Source: Dactylellina haptotyla
Lineage: Eukaryota; Ascomycota; Orbiliomycetes; Orbiliales; Orbiliaceae
Assembly (NCBI GenBank): GCA_031310005.1
Contig: CM062386.1
Location: 310,001-374,000 of the forward strand
Direction: 5' to 3'
Length of the DNA stretch: 64,000 nucleotides
Shown here: one piece after another, positions 34,597 to 47,058 of the stretch
Numbering within the stretch: position 1 is the first letter of the stretch
Layout of the letters: each line of letters begins with the position of its first letter
Translations under genes and position numbers: made by a program
Notes under the pieces: model-generated
Seen by the model: the letters and a program-made list of their open reading frames with translations, nothing else
Told to the model about the DNA's origin: nothing
Databases searched by the model: none

Positions 34597-37500
34597 TCAA
34601 CACATTCTATGCCCATCCAACTTCCTCCTTTTAGCTCTTGGAAGGGCATGAATTTCTTCTGCCAAATTGTTATCGGACAACGAATCCTTTCCTCTCCATT
34701 CATTTCTAATCCAAGCTGCCAATTTTGGGTCCTGATATTTTTCAGCAGCTTTTAAAGTCAGACCGCGAGCGTCAATATCAACGGTCAGGCAAAGAGCTAC
34801 GAAATCTAACCGGCCTAGCTGCACTGCTAGTTCCAGAACAGATTGCGATTGATCTTCCCTATCAGATTCTGGGGTCGTATACACCCGAAAACTAGCACCA
34901 TATTCCACGAGACATTGCGCAATATCAAGGTATCCCTTTTCTACCGCATAGTGTAGAGCTGTTCTCCCTTTGCCTAGGTCGAAGAGATTAAACTCAGATA
35001 ATGCAAGAGGAGCGCGAAGAGAAGATTCATTAGGGTCTGCTCCGTTAGCTAACAAAACTTGAACGGATTCAAGACTTCCCGCTAGCGTCGCAAAGTGTAA
35101 AGGAGAGGGTGAACTCGTGTATTCGTGGGATAATTGCGCCTGGGCTTCAGCTTGACAGTATTCGAAAAAGTTGACCATCATATGTCGCTTGCCTATGAAA
35201 GCTAGAAGTTGTAATGTATCCGGGGAGTAGAACTGGGCAATACAGCGATGATGAATGAGATTCGTTGCTAGGCTGGTGGGCATGTCATTTTGTGCCATAT
35301 CATGCTTGACCTTGAGAATCTCTGTAGCTTGATTGATGTATATCCCGCGGAGTTTATCTCGGACCTTACCTGTCGCTAGGAGACGTAGGATATTGCGGAG
35401 GCACAACGACCAATTTCCAACCCCACAAGAGCATGGGTTTGCGATCTCGGGAGCAAACCATACTTCCAGCCAAGGCTCAAGACCGACTTGCAACGATGGT
35501 GCTGCCGGTCTCGTTCCTCGAGCAACAAAAAAGGAGGCTACCATCATTTTGGGTCGGCAATATATTTCATTGTGTGAATTTAGTCTTGTATAGAAAGACT
35601 TCAGTCTTTGCTTTGGATGAAGGTCCTGCGGCTCACATTCGAGGGTTATAATATGGTAACGGCAGACCTCATCGGTCTCCTCGTCGGTCTCCTCATCGGT
35701 CTCCTCGTCGGTCTCCTCATCGGTCTCCTCATCGGTCTCCTCATCGGTCTCCTCATCGGTCTCCTCGTCGGTCTTCTCATCGCTCTCCCCTTCGTCTTCT
35801 GCTGGTTCAATATTTACAGGGACCCACGATTCAGTCTCGTCCCGCCAGCTAGGAACCCACGGTAGATTTAAGAAATCGACAGTGTCATTTCGTAATGATG
35901 TCATGAACCGTCTATTTAGGCGCAGTTTACTGAGGCGAAGTCGGATGATAGTGCGGTGCAGCTGAATTTGAATACCAGCTCCTCGAATCAGGGATTCCTG
36001 TATCCTTCTGAGCGTGCGTATGACGTCATATTCCGTCTTAAAATCCCACGTTCGCTCGTATTCGCAAACGAGTTTTAGTACAGGTAGTGTGTACTGTGAG
36101 CATAACAGGTGGATATTAATATTTGCTCCGAGCTTAAGAATGGCATCAAGTGATTTACTACTAGCATTTTTGGTAGCTAGTCGAAAAAAATGCTCGAGAG
36201 AAGGAAAGCCAGACTTTTGCCCTACACGTTGGTTCCCAAAGCTTATTAATCTGCCATACCATTCCCATTTAATTATCTCATAACTCTCATCGTTTATCTT
36301 CAGCCATGCAGTCAACCTGAAATCTTGTGGCAACCAAAATTTTGGCATTATCAAGTTGTAGGCAACTACCGTCAGAGCATATACGATATTCGTCTTATCG
36401 CTCTGAAATTGAGCCATGAAGGCCTCTAGTAAGAAGTTTCCCAGATCGATATTCCGAAGCGGAGTCACACTGTGCAAGAAGTTGGCGTAGAAGTTGGCGT
36501 ATTTTCCCCCTGAATATGGCGTGAGAACATTCCTTGTATGTGTCAATGGAGATACCGAGTTGGAGCACATTTCATCTTGTACAAGTGCAAGCAACCTGTT
36601 AAATTGATATATTCCAATCACATCCCACAGAAAAGTCTTTTTCTCGACATCTGGAGAGTAGCATTTGATATTCTCCAAGAGTTGTTTCGATAAATCTAGC
36701 CTCGAGAAGGGCAACAAGGCAGATACGCTTTGAAAATCATTTGAGAGGACAGCATCCAGTGTTTGAAGGTAGAAGTGTCGTCGAAATCCGAGGTCTAAGA
36801 GTTCTGACAAACTGAAAACGGAGTCCGTTTCGAGAACCGTTTTTGAATACAATTCCTGGTACTTCAACTCCATCTCTTGCCAATCAAGGCTTGGAGGCAA
36901 TAATAGTAGCATCTTTTCCAATTCCGGGGTATGCTGGCAGATTATGCATCTAATGAGAACAGCAGATTCCTCGATAGTGGTGGCGGAGGAACGGTAAATT
37001 TCTACACCTTTGGCTAAGAAAAGTTGTACTACTTCAAAGTTACATCGATACTTGGAGTATAAGTAGTATGCATCCTCCGTAGTACGAAAGAAATAATTTC
37101 TGGGCCCACGAAGTGCAAGTTCGATCAAACCAGTGTACCATTTAACCGGGATGTTACCGTGGGTATCGAAGATGTGTGATATAAGGTCCATATCGCCTCG
37201 TAATATAAGTAGCGGTAATATGTTTTCGACGAAAACCTGGACAGATATTGTCTTGAGTGATAATATTACTTTGAGATAATATCGTAGCGTTGAATCCGGT
37301 GCATTCATTGGATCCTGCGAGATAGACGATGTAAATCCAATTGTATCGAGCAACTTGTCAACCTCACGTATTTCAAAAAGATTGTTTGAAAAGCGATAAA
37401 TCAGTTGCCAGAGACTTTGACATAAGGGACCGCCTAAAAGATGCTGACTTCTGCGCTAATTTTGGGAGGCTTTTCTTTGCAGGCATCAACGAAAAGCCGG

Positions 37501-38273
37501 AGTGCTTTCCGGTGTGGTAAGGTATCTATAATGGATTTGGGAATTTCTCGGCGGCGAATTATTTGCCTATTGGTGAGGCTATAGGCTTCTATTCTGCCCG
37601 AGGAGAACGGCCTGCTTGGGCTTGGAAGTATGATATCTATTATTTCATATTTTCTATGAGATTTTGACTCGAAGCTAGCTTGAGAGTCAAGATAGACTTA
37701 CTTTGTTGACGCATCGCAGCTTTGTGGTGAAGTAGGACATTTCTTTCAATTTCCTTCTTCACTACGTTTGGCTCGATTATATAGTGACCATTGAGCTTGA
37801 CCACCAGCTCCTTGCCCGCATCTTTGCATGCGTAAAAGTACGGTGCGATAGCTTGCCATTCGTCACTTTTCAGATATTTCTTGAATTCGGGTCTGTTTAA
37901 GTGGTAGGTATATTCGGAAGCTCTGTTTGATGAGAGGAATAGTGAGAGTGTTAGTTTTGTGCGCCTTCCACAAGATTGACTGATTCAAAAAAGATGCATG
38001 AATCGTTCGTACGTACGTCGCTCCTGTTTTGAACATAGCTTCCATTGCATCGTGAACTTGCTGTCGATTATATTTAAGAGCGAAATAAAGGTATTTAAGC
38101 TCAGTATTGTAACGGCTTAACCCTTGGAGTTGAGAGTTTGGCTTCGCTTCCGTTTTGCAGTCAGTTGCTGGAGCACTGTTCAATTGGTGGTTTGGTTTCC
38201 AAAGCTTCAGTTGACCTTGAGGTTTCTTTGTGACCCTGCCATGTTGAACGGAATTTAGGCGGGACTGCATCAT
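34597..38273 (-). CDS. Clr5-like N-terminus plus ankyrin repeats, possible frameshift
   Basis: Exons 38273-38017, 37922-37702, 37636-37491 and 37443-34597 give about 1156 residues. The first two introns have clear signals (GTACGT/CAG and GTAAGT/TAG). The N-terminus resembles the fungal Clr5 domain (Leu-Tyr-Phe...Ala-Ser-Glu-Tyr...Lys-Tyr-Leu-Lys-Ser-Asp-Glu-Trp). The C-terminus has at least two ankyrin repeats (minus strand, about 35110-34790: Pro-Leu-His-Phe-Ala-Thr and Thr-Ala-Leu-His-Tyr-Ala-Val). An acidic Glu-Thr-Asp-Glu repeat lies in the middle. Between 37491 and 37443 the frame changes: either a 47-nt intron with a poor GTTGAT donor, or a one-base deletion in an otherwise continuous reading frame. 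Such proteins are numerous in plant-associated ascomycetes and their functions are mostly unknown; nuclear or regulatory roles are suspected. Confidence 0.8.
35672..35779 (-). repeat. 12-bp tandem repeat, nine copies, coding for Glu-Thr-Asp-Glu
   Basis: Plus-strand unit CGGTCTCCTCAT/CGT, nine near-perfect copies inside the ankyrin gene. The unit length is a multiple of three, so copy changes keep the frame. Variation is limited to A/G and one C/T position, which indicates recent expansion. Confidence 0.9.
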
Positions 38274-40408
38274 AGAGCAAGGTGAAATGCTCGCAAATTT
38301 CCAAACCCAGGTATTATCGCCTTTTGTGTTGGCTATATAGCGCTATCCTGGTAAGAAAAGAAGGCTGGATATATATAAGATTGCAGTTGGTAAATTGTGA
38401 TTTTAAACTGATAGCTTCTACAGAATCCTAGGAGAGGATATAGAGACCCGAGAAAGCTTTATGGAGGGACTTGTGTTATCCGTGGAGTCCTTTGAGCTTC
38501 AAACCCGTATTCTCGAATCTGTTCACAGAGGGGAGAAAGGTGGGTTTAAATGGCCAAATCTTTTTCATGGAAGGCTTCAGCTTTTGATGCTCAGAAACCA
38601 ACGCCGTAGGTACCTGCGTTGAAAGGCTTGCATAACCGAACTTAAGGTTGGTCTCATCCAATCAAGGCTAACGAAAGGTTGGAATGGACCAATCAAATAC
38701 TATATTGAGGCATTTCAATACCCACATCTGACCTCTTTGCACATACGGTACCTCTCCTGGCTTGGGCCAAGTTTCAGCAAATATTCGTTATATGACTGAC
38801 TGGTCGAAATCAGTTCATGAGATGTTCGCAAATTTTTGCCGGACGAAGAAAAAAGGCCTCAATGCCACCATATTCATACGGGATAAGGGCAAGGTCATTT
38901 TCTCGACATTCACACACGGACATTGCCAATTCGGCCTCTCAAACTCCCACCCTCGCCACTATCCCTTATCAAAAACTTGATCTTCTATGGATCCTCGGCC
39001 TTATTGGTGTGCTCGCTCGCTTCAATGTTCGACTAGATTTAATAATCCCTAATAATTAGCCCTGGATCTAAAAATTCTCTTTATCTCTGTAAATGATAAT
39101 AATATAGATTCGTTCAGCACTCGTTTCTTGTAGCTTTGCAACTTCTATCGTGAAATTCTTTCATTAATTTACGGGGATTTTCTGCTACTTCCCAGATCTA
39201 GAATTCGTAGGAAAGTGAATCCTGCTGTGAGGTAGTCTTACTGTGTGGCCAGTTGGCAGTCGCAACGCAAAGGCGAACGGAGGGAGGGTCCTTACACAAC
39301 GCGTGCGCAACATAGGTCTGGTCCAGGAGAACGCTGTGAGGCTGGTCTCTGTGGCGAGTGAGACAATCAATTATCCAAGTTTAGTGTAAACTACTAGATA
39401 TGGGTATACTTGGGCGTATATAAAGCCCCTGATTTGAGAAACATCCATATAATTTTCAATTGAAATCATCTCAGTCCAGGTTGTTGCTGTAAGATACAAA
39501 TCTCAACACGCCAATGCGCTGAACTTTTGATTCGAACCTAGGATTCGGATGCCGTCTCTTTGTGGTAACTTTTAAAAAAAAAACATCTATCAGATTTCGT
39601 CGTATTGGTCTTTGCTATGTTTAAAAGACATATATATATATATTTATCTATTATGACTAGAGTGTAGTCTACCTCTGGCCAAGGTTTGTGGGGGTACGTC
39701 TGGTGGTACGAGACAATCGAAGCCTCGTTTCAGATAGCGAGAATTCCGACTTGCTGTGCCGCGCAGCCACATCATGAACAAAATTTCATGGAGCACCTTC
39801 CAATAGCATTGTAGAGGATTACCCCGCCGACTGGCAATCAGGATGAACAGGTGCTTTAAAGCCTTTATTTAGACTCTAGAATTTTCGAAAAAGCGCCAAT
39901 AATAAGTAGTTAGCTGATTAAACCAACTTCGCATTGTGGCATCAGTACCTACATATGCTGGTGGTCTGCCGCGAGGAGTAATAAGAAGTAAATAGTGAAG
40001 ATACTACCATGCAGATGGATTCAATTTGTATTATATACTGAGGCATTTGGATTAATAGCGACTGCCCTCGCCATCGGTGACTGGACTAGGCATAACTACT
40101 CCTGATAGGACTCAAAACCGATTGTGCGAAGTTCTACGCAGAGTGATTGAAGTGTAGTAGTTAATGGCAAACAAGTTGGCCACTTGTAAGGCGTTTAGCG
40201 CTTTGACTTGCAGCCCTGTATCGCTGAGGTGCGTTGCACTAATGTACAGTACCTGCCCGATTGTACCAACAGGGGTGCCTTTTTTATAAATATTGGAAAC
40301 CCCTCTCATTGATTCTTATTACTACTTTTAGTTGATCTAAGTTATGTTTTTTGCGACTCCTTCCCTCACGTCGGCGAGTTATGAGTGTTTCCAACGATTC
40401 AAGCGACA
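38274..40408. other. Intergenic, about 2.1 kb, no gene recognised
   Basis: Promoter side of both the Clr5-ankyrin gene and the pepsin-fold gene. A TA microsatellite lies at about 39630-39643. Short open frames (for example 38762-39059) have no support. Confidence 0.5.
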
Positions 40409-40437
40409 ATGGATTACCAGCGGCATTTCTATTATAA
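40381..40437 (+). other. Upstream open frame overlapping the start of the pepsin-fold gene
   Basis: An ATG at 40381 opens an 18-codon frame ending at TAA 40435-40437, in a different frame from the main ATG at 40409. If it lies in the transcript it would reduce translation of the main frame. Confidence 0.35.
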
Positions 40438-42574
40438 GACTGGGATTGTATCCCTTATGCTTTGGCTGTGCCTTGCTGTAAAACAGCGATTTGACGGTGT
40501 AAAGACATTAGACCTGGGTGCCGGAGGGCCTCTGCAGCTATCAGAACGAAGTCTCAAAGCTAAACGAGATGACAAACAGTACGTCGTGCTATCTACCTAT
40601 TTTGTAAGTTGGAATATTTATCCCATCGATATATAGAACGAATTTTCCTGATCTAAAACGGATATTTTTTGTTATTTAGTCAGACTTCGAACTTGGAGAG
40701 ATTTCCCTGAACGTGATTTCCAACTTTTTAATCGGGGTCGGTGCGTATAGATCCTAGCTAATACTGCCTCGACGAGAAAGCGAACTCCTTACCTATTTAT
40801 ATGATAGTTTCTCGTGGCGGTATTGATGACTAACTTCGCGGCTGTGCGACCTGAGGATTTTATTTATAGACAAGCAACCGATAAAACTAGTAGTAACACC
40901 ACAGCATGTAACTTGGGTACCGCATGAACCGGATTCTATATCTCAATTCTGTCCCTCAACCGCTGAAACCAGAAGAGCTTGTAAAATTGGCGGAAATTAT
41001 GGGTATTGTAGGGACCTCTCAATCTAGATTCATATTAATCGCACAGTAAAAGACCTGGTTTTACTGACATTTATATCGAGGAGCTAGATATGCAGAAAGA
41101 ACCCGTTCGATTTAACCCCTTCACCTTCAACGAAAGCTACAACGCAGAATCCAACCGAAATGTGCGTCCGAGTCTCTTGATTGGCCATATTAGCCGTTCC
41201 GAGTCTATCTGAATCTCATGAGGTTGCGAAAAATTCGGCTGGACTGTTTGCGGACTGCAAATGTATTAATAATATATATATAAAGTTAGGCCACAGGACA
41301 ATGGATCGAGGATAAAGTAACTGCTGGAGACATCGAAATTAGCCTTCAATTCGGACTCGCACAAATTTGGCACAGTTCGCCTCTTTTAGGTTTAGGTATA
41401 CATCCCACAAACAGGGATCCAAAACGCCTAAGTTACCTCGAAGCGCTTGTTGCACAGGGCAAAATAGCTACCGGGAGGTTTGCCAGTTTTTATAATATTA
41501 TGGATATCGGAGGCCCAGGAGAAATCGTTCTTGGCGGCGTGGATCGTGAGAAATTCATTGGAGAACTTGAAATCTGGGAAGCAAGGAAACATACGGGGGA
41601 CGTCGATGCGCCGGGAGTGACCATTGATTCTCTTCTTGGGACTACTGGCCCCTTCAACACCACAGGAATACCATTGGCAGCCATAGATCCGTCGGCTAGG
41701 TACTTGGGCTCGATACATGTGCTTAATTGTTGGGATGGTGTGCTAACATTAATGTTTTATTTCTAATTTTTAGATCGATTTTCGTCCCAAGGAGCATTTA
41801 CACCAAGATGCTAAATACCACCGTGCCTTATGGTCTTAAGCAAAACACGGCAGGAGAGTGGTGCCTTCCGTGTAATGTCTCGATACCCGAGGAAACTGCG
41901 GTGACTTTTTGGTTCAATAAGACAGGAATCCGTGTGCCATTCAAGGACCTCATACTTCCAATTCCTTCACCTAAAACTGATGACTCCGCCGATCTATGCC
42001 AGCTTCGATTCTGGCCGACGGAAAACTATCTTGACGTGAAAACCCAATGGTCCTTCATATTTGGTGGGCCATTTTTTAGGTATATCTAAGCCCAGTTCTT
42101 CATCCAGTCTTGCTAGTGAAAGGATGTCTAACAACCGAAATGGTGCTTAGTTCTGCGTACGTCATATTCTCGCCGGATAAAAACCTCACAGCGATAGCCA
42201 CCATGCGGAGGAATAAAACGACACAGGATATTGTTCCAGTTGGTGGGTCTTTCGTCGAGCTAAGTAAGATACAGGGAAATTTTGATTCAATACCCTCGCT
42301 GGCACCAGTACCTGGTGGGAGACCGAATATCGGAGCATATGTTGGGGGTTCACTTGCTGGCACTATCGTGCTTCTAGTCGTCGCGGGAATTTTAACACAT
42401 TTATGGCGTAAGAGGCAGAGAGAAATGCCTAACATACCACCTCCTGAACAACAGGTGTCTTATCCTCGCGAATTAGATGGAAAACAAAAGGAGAGAAACC
42501 TTATAGATTCTGCGCCAGTTTTAGAACTCTCAAGTGGATGGCCGCCAGAGCTCGAGGCGCAGATAAACCGGTAA
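40409..42574 (+). CDS. Membrane-anchored pepsin-fold protein lacking catalytic motifs (pseudo-aspartic protease)
   Basis: Seven exons: 40409-40603, 40680-40740, 40870-41002, 41047-41161, 41290-41699, 41774-42079 and 42151-42574 (547 residues). All joins keep frame; the 44-nt intron 3 is the shortest. Residues about 11-26 are a signal peptide or anchor. The fold is pepsin-like: Pro-Leu-Leu-Gly-Leu-Gly, Glu-Ile-Val-Leu-Gly-Gly-Val-Asp, and the C-lobe Phe-Ile-Phe-Gly-Gly-Pro-Phe-Phe block before Ala-Tyr-Val-Ile-Phe. The first catalytic Asp-Thr-Gly is replaced by Thr-Pro-Gln-His (T95-H98, after Leu-Val-Val). The second reads D301-Pro-Ser-Ala-Arg instead of Asp-[Ser/Thr]-Gly. A transmembrane helix (about 468-491) is followed by a basic stop-transfer and a 55-residue cytosolic tail. 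It should be a surface protein without peptidase activity; a binding or sensing role is inference. Confidence 0.85.
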
Positions 42575-44539
42575 ATATTCTTTGTAATCTTGCGGAGGGG
42601 ACTTGGGCTTTTCTTAGTCGAGACTTAATAGAGTTATATATAGATATTAAGCAACCATTACAACCTTATATGTTTTTTCTATCTACCATTTGCTTTGTTT
42701 CTCCATCTTCTTCCTTTGCCTGATAGATCTCCGGCTGTGATGCTAGAATCCAGTTTTAGGAGCGCTAGTATCAAGTAATACGAAGTGTCTTGAGTCATTT
42801 CTATCAAAATTTTGAGTTCGCTGTAGAAGCCCTATTAATCGTTTATAGCGTGTAATAGTCTCTCCTGGTGTAGAAGCGGTCTACGAACCAGAAACACGGC
42901 GTTTGTTGTCGGAGGTTTTAGAGGAATGCTGGATGGTAGCCGGCGCCGTTTCTGGCTAAGCTGAAATTCAATTTCAGCCGCAGCACTATTGCTAGAAGAC
43001 TGCTTTTCTCGAGCTGCGTTTCTATGTCGGGGCGAAACCTAATTGTAGGTGACACCGCTAGAGATTTTGCAGTCGAATTGCTTTACAAAAGATGGAATCA
43101 ATCATGAGTGAATTTGCGGTACCCACGGCAAGATTTGTTAGAAACAAAACACGGAGCACCCAGAAAAGGCTTAAATTCTCCGTTCCGGATTACGACGCTT
43201 CTGTAATTTCAGCTTTGCGCTCATTCCGCTTGGTCCTGGTGCATTGATCTACAATACGAAACATGGACTCTCATATTGTCCGAATTTATTGAGATAAATA
43301 CGAATGGAAGTATCGACCGAAACAGAGGACTTCTGTGGTCCAAATAGTTTATATAAAAATGCCAAGATAGTTTATAGAAAACGAAAAGTGTGGGTCACGT
43401 GAAGATGGATTTCGAATTTCCGGCCCTCTCCCATACAAATCTCAATGGCAGCAGAGATCTTGGCAACACCAAAATCGAGGTCGCGGGCACGATCATGCTG
43501 TTCTTTAATCCCTTCCTTTCAGTCGGGCATAAACAATCCTGACAGAACTCTCGAGCAGCTTCAAAGAGAACCATCGTTCTGTTAGGTCTGCTCATATCTA
43601 AATCCTAGTGTTTCTATTCCGGCTAGCATTGCTTACCAATACCATGGCCACGACCGCTCGAGGCTGTACGAATACTGTGACTTCAATTCCTGATCTAGTG
43701 ATTTTGACGTTGATATTGACCGAAACTCACTCTCCAACGAAGAACTTCAATTGCTTCGACCTGACCGTTTGCCTGTTCGACTATGAGGCTGCAATTGCGC
43801 AAGCAAACTTTACTACCAACTACTAGCAGAGTTCTATTCTAAGAATAGATTATCAAAACGAGAGTTCCGAATTTTTGATGCTCGTGGATATTTTGATAGT
43901 CTTGGCAACGTGCGCAACACTCGTTTGGCGTGCGCTGAATTTGCTCATCCATGTGTCAAGTGCACTCCTGGGCAAGAAAATTGAAGGGGCTCATCTTAAT
44001 TTATCATGAAGAAAGCTCCACTATCAAGCACAAAAAGGTGGGTCCTTAGCGTGTTGACGAAGCACGACTCGCTGTTCTTGGTTCTCTCCTCCGAAATGTG
44101 CGACCACAAACATTCCCATTGGATAGAATGGCGGAACTCGGCATCCTTTTTGCTATCGGATTCGCTGTCAAGCCAGCCAGCCGCACGAAAAACGGGTTTG
44201 AGCCGCTCCTTTTCTGGTTCAGGATGGTTTCCTCCGACTTGTTTAATTTGGTGGCGGCGCCTCTCTTTAAGCTTTTGTGATGTCTGCATGGGCCATGCAT
44301 GGTCATGACTGGTGCCCCCGAGGAGCGGCATGTCTTGGTATATCAGAAAGAAAACATGTTCGACAGACTAACTGCATGTATACAAGAAATCGTATAAAGA
44401 CTCGTACTAAGCCGTACAGACAAGGAGGTGATCTACAAAAATATAATATGAACCGGAACGAAGGACACTTTATATTTTAGGCAGAGGGTCGGAATCGCTT
44501 TTGTCCGGGTTTCCTTTTCTTTACTTTTGTACCGCCATA
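42575..44539. other. Intergenic, about 2 kb, no gene recognised
   Basis: Contains only weak open frames, for example 60 codons at 43644-43826 with a Thr-rich stretch but no domain. The last part is the promoter of the adhesin-like gene. Confidence 0.45.
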
Positions 44540-47058
44540 ATGCTGTTTTCCTCGGTTATACTGGTCGCCTTCGCGGCCGTTGTCTCGGCGGCGCCCATTC
44601 CTTTCTCAAGTAATCCTGCGTTCGAAATAGTTGATGATATGCACAATCTTTACAAGCGTTCCTGTAATGCGGATAATGCTCTAAGATTATTCCGGGGCAA
44701 CCTCGACGATTCCCTGCCGTATTGCAGCTCGTATCTTGGATTACCTGCGAACACCGTTTTGACGACAACTGTTTATCCAACTACGTGAGCTTAGACGGTA
44801 TATACGTGTTTCTCTAACGTTTAAACGCTGACGATCTGTTTAGGACATCAGTCGTTACTACCGTAGTCATTATCACGAACGATGTGACGGTAACCGGCAC
44901 CGTTACGTCAAAAAGTACTGAAGATGTCACCAGAACTGAGACGATTGTAGACGTCACGACGGCATTTGAGTTTACAACAGAGACGTATTTTACCGTCGAG
45001 AGAGAAGTAGTAACAGTAACCGGGACCGACACAGAATATGCCACAGCGACACAGACCAAGACCGATACCATCACAAATACGGATACGGCGACTGTTACTG
45101 CCACACGGGATGACATTTCTACAACCGTAGTCGTCGTGACTATCACGCAAGGTGCAGTTGCGACCGATGTTGTAACTGAGACGGTGTCCTTCACGGACTA
45201 TGTCACAGAGACAGATACCGAGACCGACTCAGCGACGGTCACGAATACCGAAACCGACTTTGCGACCATCTCGGTGACCGCTACGGAAACCGATTCGGCT
45301 ACCATCACTAACACTGCGACGGAAACACTAACGAATACCGTTACGAACACTGTCACTGAGACACAAAGCGCGACCGAAACTGACAGTGTCATCGCTTCGA
45401 CGAGTATCACATTGACAGAAGTCGATTCGGCGACTGTTACCGATACAGTCACCGAAAGCCTGGCAATTACAGTCCCGTCTACGACGACGGATAGCACCGA
45501 GACAGATACGCTTACCGTTTCTCAGACGGATACCACTACTATCTCTGCCACCGTGGAAACAGTAGCGTCTCTTACTACTGTGACGGATACGGTCATTATC
45601 TCGCGGACAAGAACCCTCTCTGGCACCACGACGGTCACCGATTTGTTCACTTCTACTCAAACATTCACAACGACTGTTACTGCTGGGCAACTTCGCAGAC
45701 GCGGTCAACCGTTTTTGGTCCAATTGTCCAGCTCCAGCTATCCTGCGTCTCGTATCAGTAGTGCTTGTCAATGTCTTACCATACCATTGGATGCTGCCTC
45801 CGTAACTGTCACTGAATACATCTCGGCCACACAGACTGAAACCGTCAGCAGCACGGTAACCGGTACTGTGAGCAATACTGTTATTGTTGGCTGCGTCGTC
45901 ACTGATACTGCATTCACTATAATCAATCAACTTTCGACTGTTACCGACGAGGCGGTCGTTTCCAAGTCCGTGACGCTTACAAACACCGATACGGAGACAG
46001 ATACCGCCACAATCACTCAGACACTCACGAATACCGTATCCGCGATTGCGACTGATGTCGAAAGTAGGACTGAAACCGCAACCGTCACAATCTCGTCAAC
46101 GGAGACCGATACTACCTCCGCGACTGTCACTTCCACCGACACGCTGACGCAGACGGATACTACGTCCGTAACCGAGACCGGTACCAAGACGATCACAAAC
46201 ACTATAACAAACACCCAGACCGATAGTGCTACTTTGTCGCTCACGGAAACCGATTCCTTCACGGTCACTCTGACAAATACACAAACAAATTCTGACACGG
46301 TCACGGAAACCGCTACCGAGACGCGTACGGCGACTAATACTCAAGTTTTGAGCTTCACGGACACCGTAACATGGACCACAGACACCGAAACATTCTCGGA
46401 AACCGTTACAAATACTGAGACAGATTCGTTTACAGTGTCCGTTACTGCGACTTCGGTTTCCATCGTTAGAGCAACCGCTACCGTTACGGCTTCGTTGACG
46501 AACACTGTTTTCGTGACCAAAACCCTCTCTTATACTTTGACCATTCCATCTACAATTAGCGAATCGGCCACTGAAACTTCGACTGTTGCGACCATTACAT
46601 CTTTCGAGACTGTTACGGCATCATCGACATCTACAGTTTCAGTTACATCAACCGTTACTGTTGGCAAGCCGTTCTATATTCGCTATAATTACAATGCCAA
46701 CTCGAGGTATATCCGTCTTGACGGCAGCAATACTGGTCTTGGGGTCTCATCAACTGGCACTGCCCAAGTTTTTAACGTAATTGGTGATTCCATTGTCGCC
46801 TTCGTTGGCGGGGTTCCGTACTACCCGCCCACAACTGGCAACTTTGCCTCGAATGGTCTCGGCAACTTCGATTGGACCACCGGAACCCCCCACGCAACTG
46901 GTAGTGTTAGTGGGTCAAATGCCATTACCTGGGGATTCTCGCCCGGTTATAGCTTGAGCGCATGCTCTAGTTCTAATGGCGCTCAGCTATATTTGCGTAC
47001 CTCCCCTATCGTCACTTGCACTACACTCAGTAACTTCGTAGCTATCTACTTGTCGTAA
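44540..47058 (+). CDS. Secreted Thr/Ser-rich adhesin-like protein
   Basis: Exons 44540-44784 and 44844-47058 join to 819 residues; the 59-nt intron has GTGAGC and TTTAG. A signal peptide (about 1-18) is followed by Leu-Tyr-Lys-Arg, a Kex2-like site, then a Cys-pair module (Cys-Asn-Ala-Asp-Asn-Ala-Leu-Arg...Tyr-Cys-Ser-Ser-Tyr-Leu) of a kind I recall from many fungal extracellular proteins. Two long Thr-Val-Thr/Thr-Glu-Thr-rich blocks, probably beta-structured or heavily O-glycosylated, are separated by an Arg-Arg-Arg-Gly then Ser-Ser-Ala-Cys-Gln-Cys-Leu module near 45690-45780. The last 150 residues (from about 46660) form a distinct Cys-containing domain rich in Tyr/Asn/Gly, possibly carbohydrate-binding. 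No GPI signal or membrane helix is seen at the C-terminus. Probable cell-wall or matrix protein. Confidence 0.85.
44850..46655 (+). repeat. Degenerate Thr/Ser/Val/Glu/Asp coding repeats
   Basis: Successive units of the type Thr-Glu-Thr-Asp-Ser-Ala-Thr-Val-Thr vary in order and codon use, so the array is old. The antisense strand is open over long parts because of the composition. Confidence 0.8.

Noticed and set aside
35608-35865. Plus-strand frame with Leu-Leu-Ile-Gly-type repeats resembling a membrane protein
   Set aside because: Antisense shadow of the 12-bp repeat in the ankyrin gene.
43644-43826. 60-codon Thr-rich frame, possibly an adhesin fragment
   Set aside because: Too short, no signal peptide, no clear similarity to the neighbouring adhesin.
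45198-46304. Long minus-strand frames rich in Val/Ser
   Set aside because: Antisense of the Thr-rich adhesin; composition alone keeps them open.
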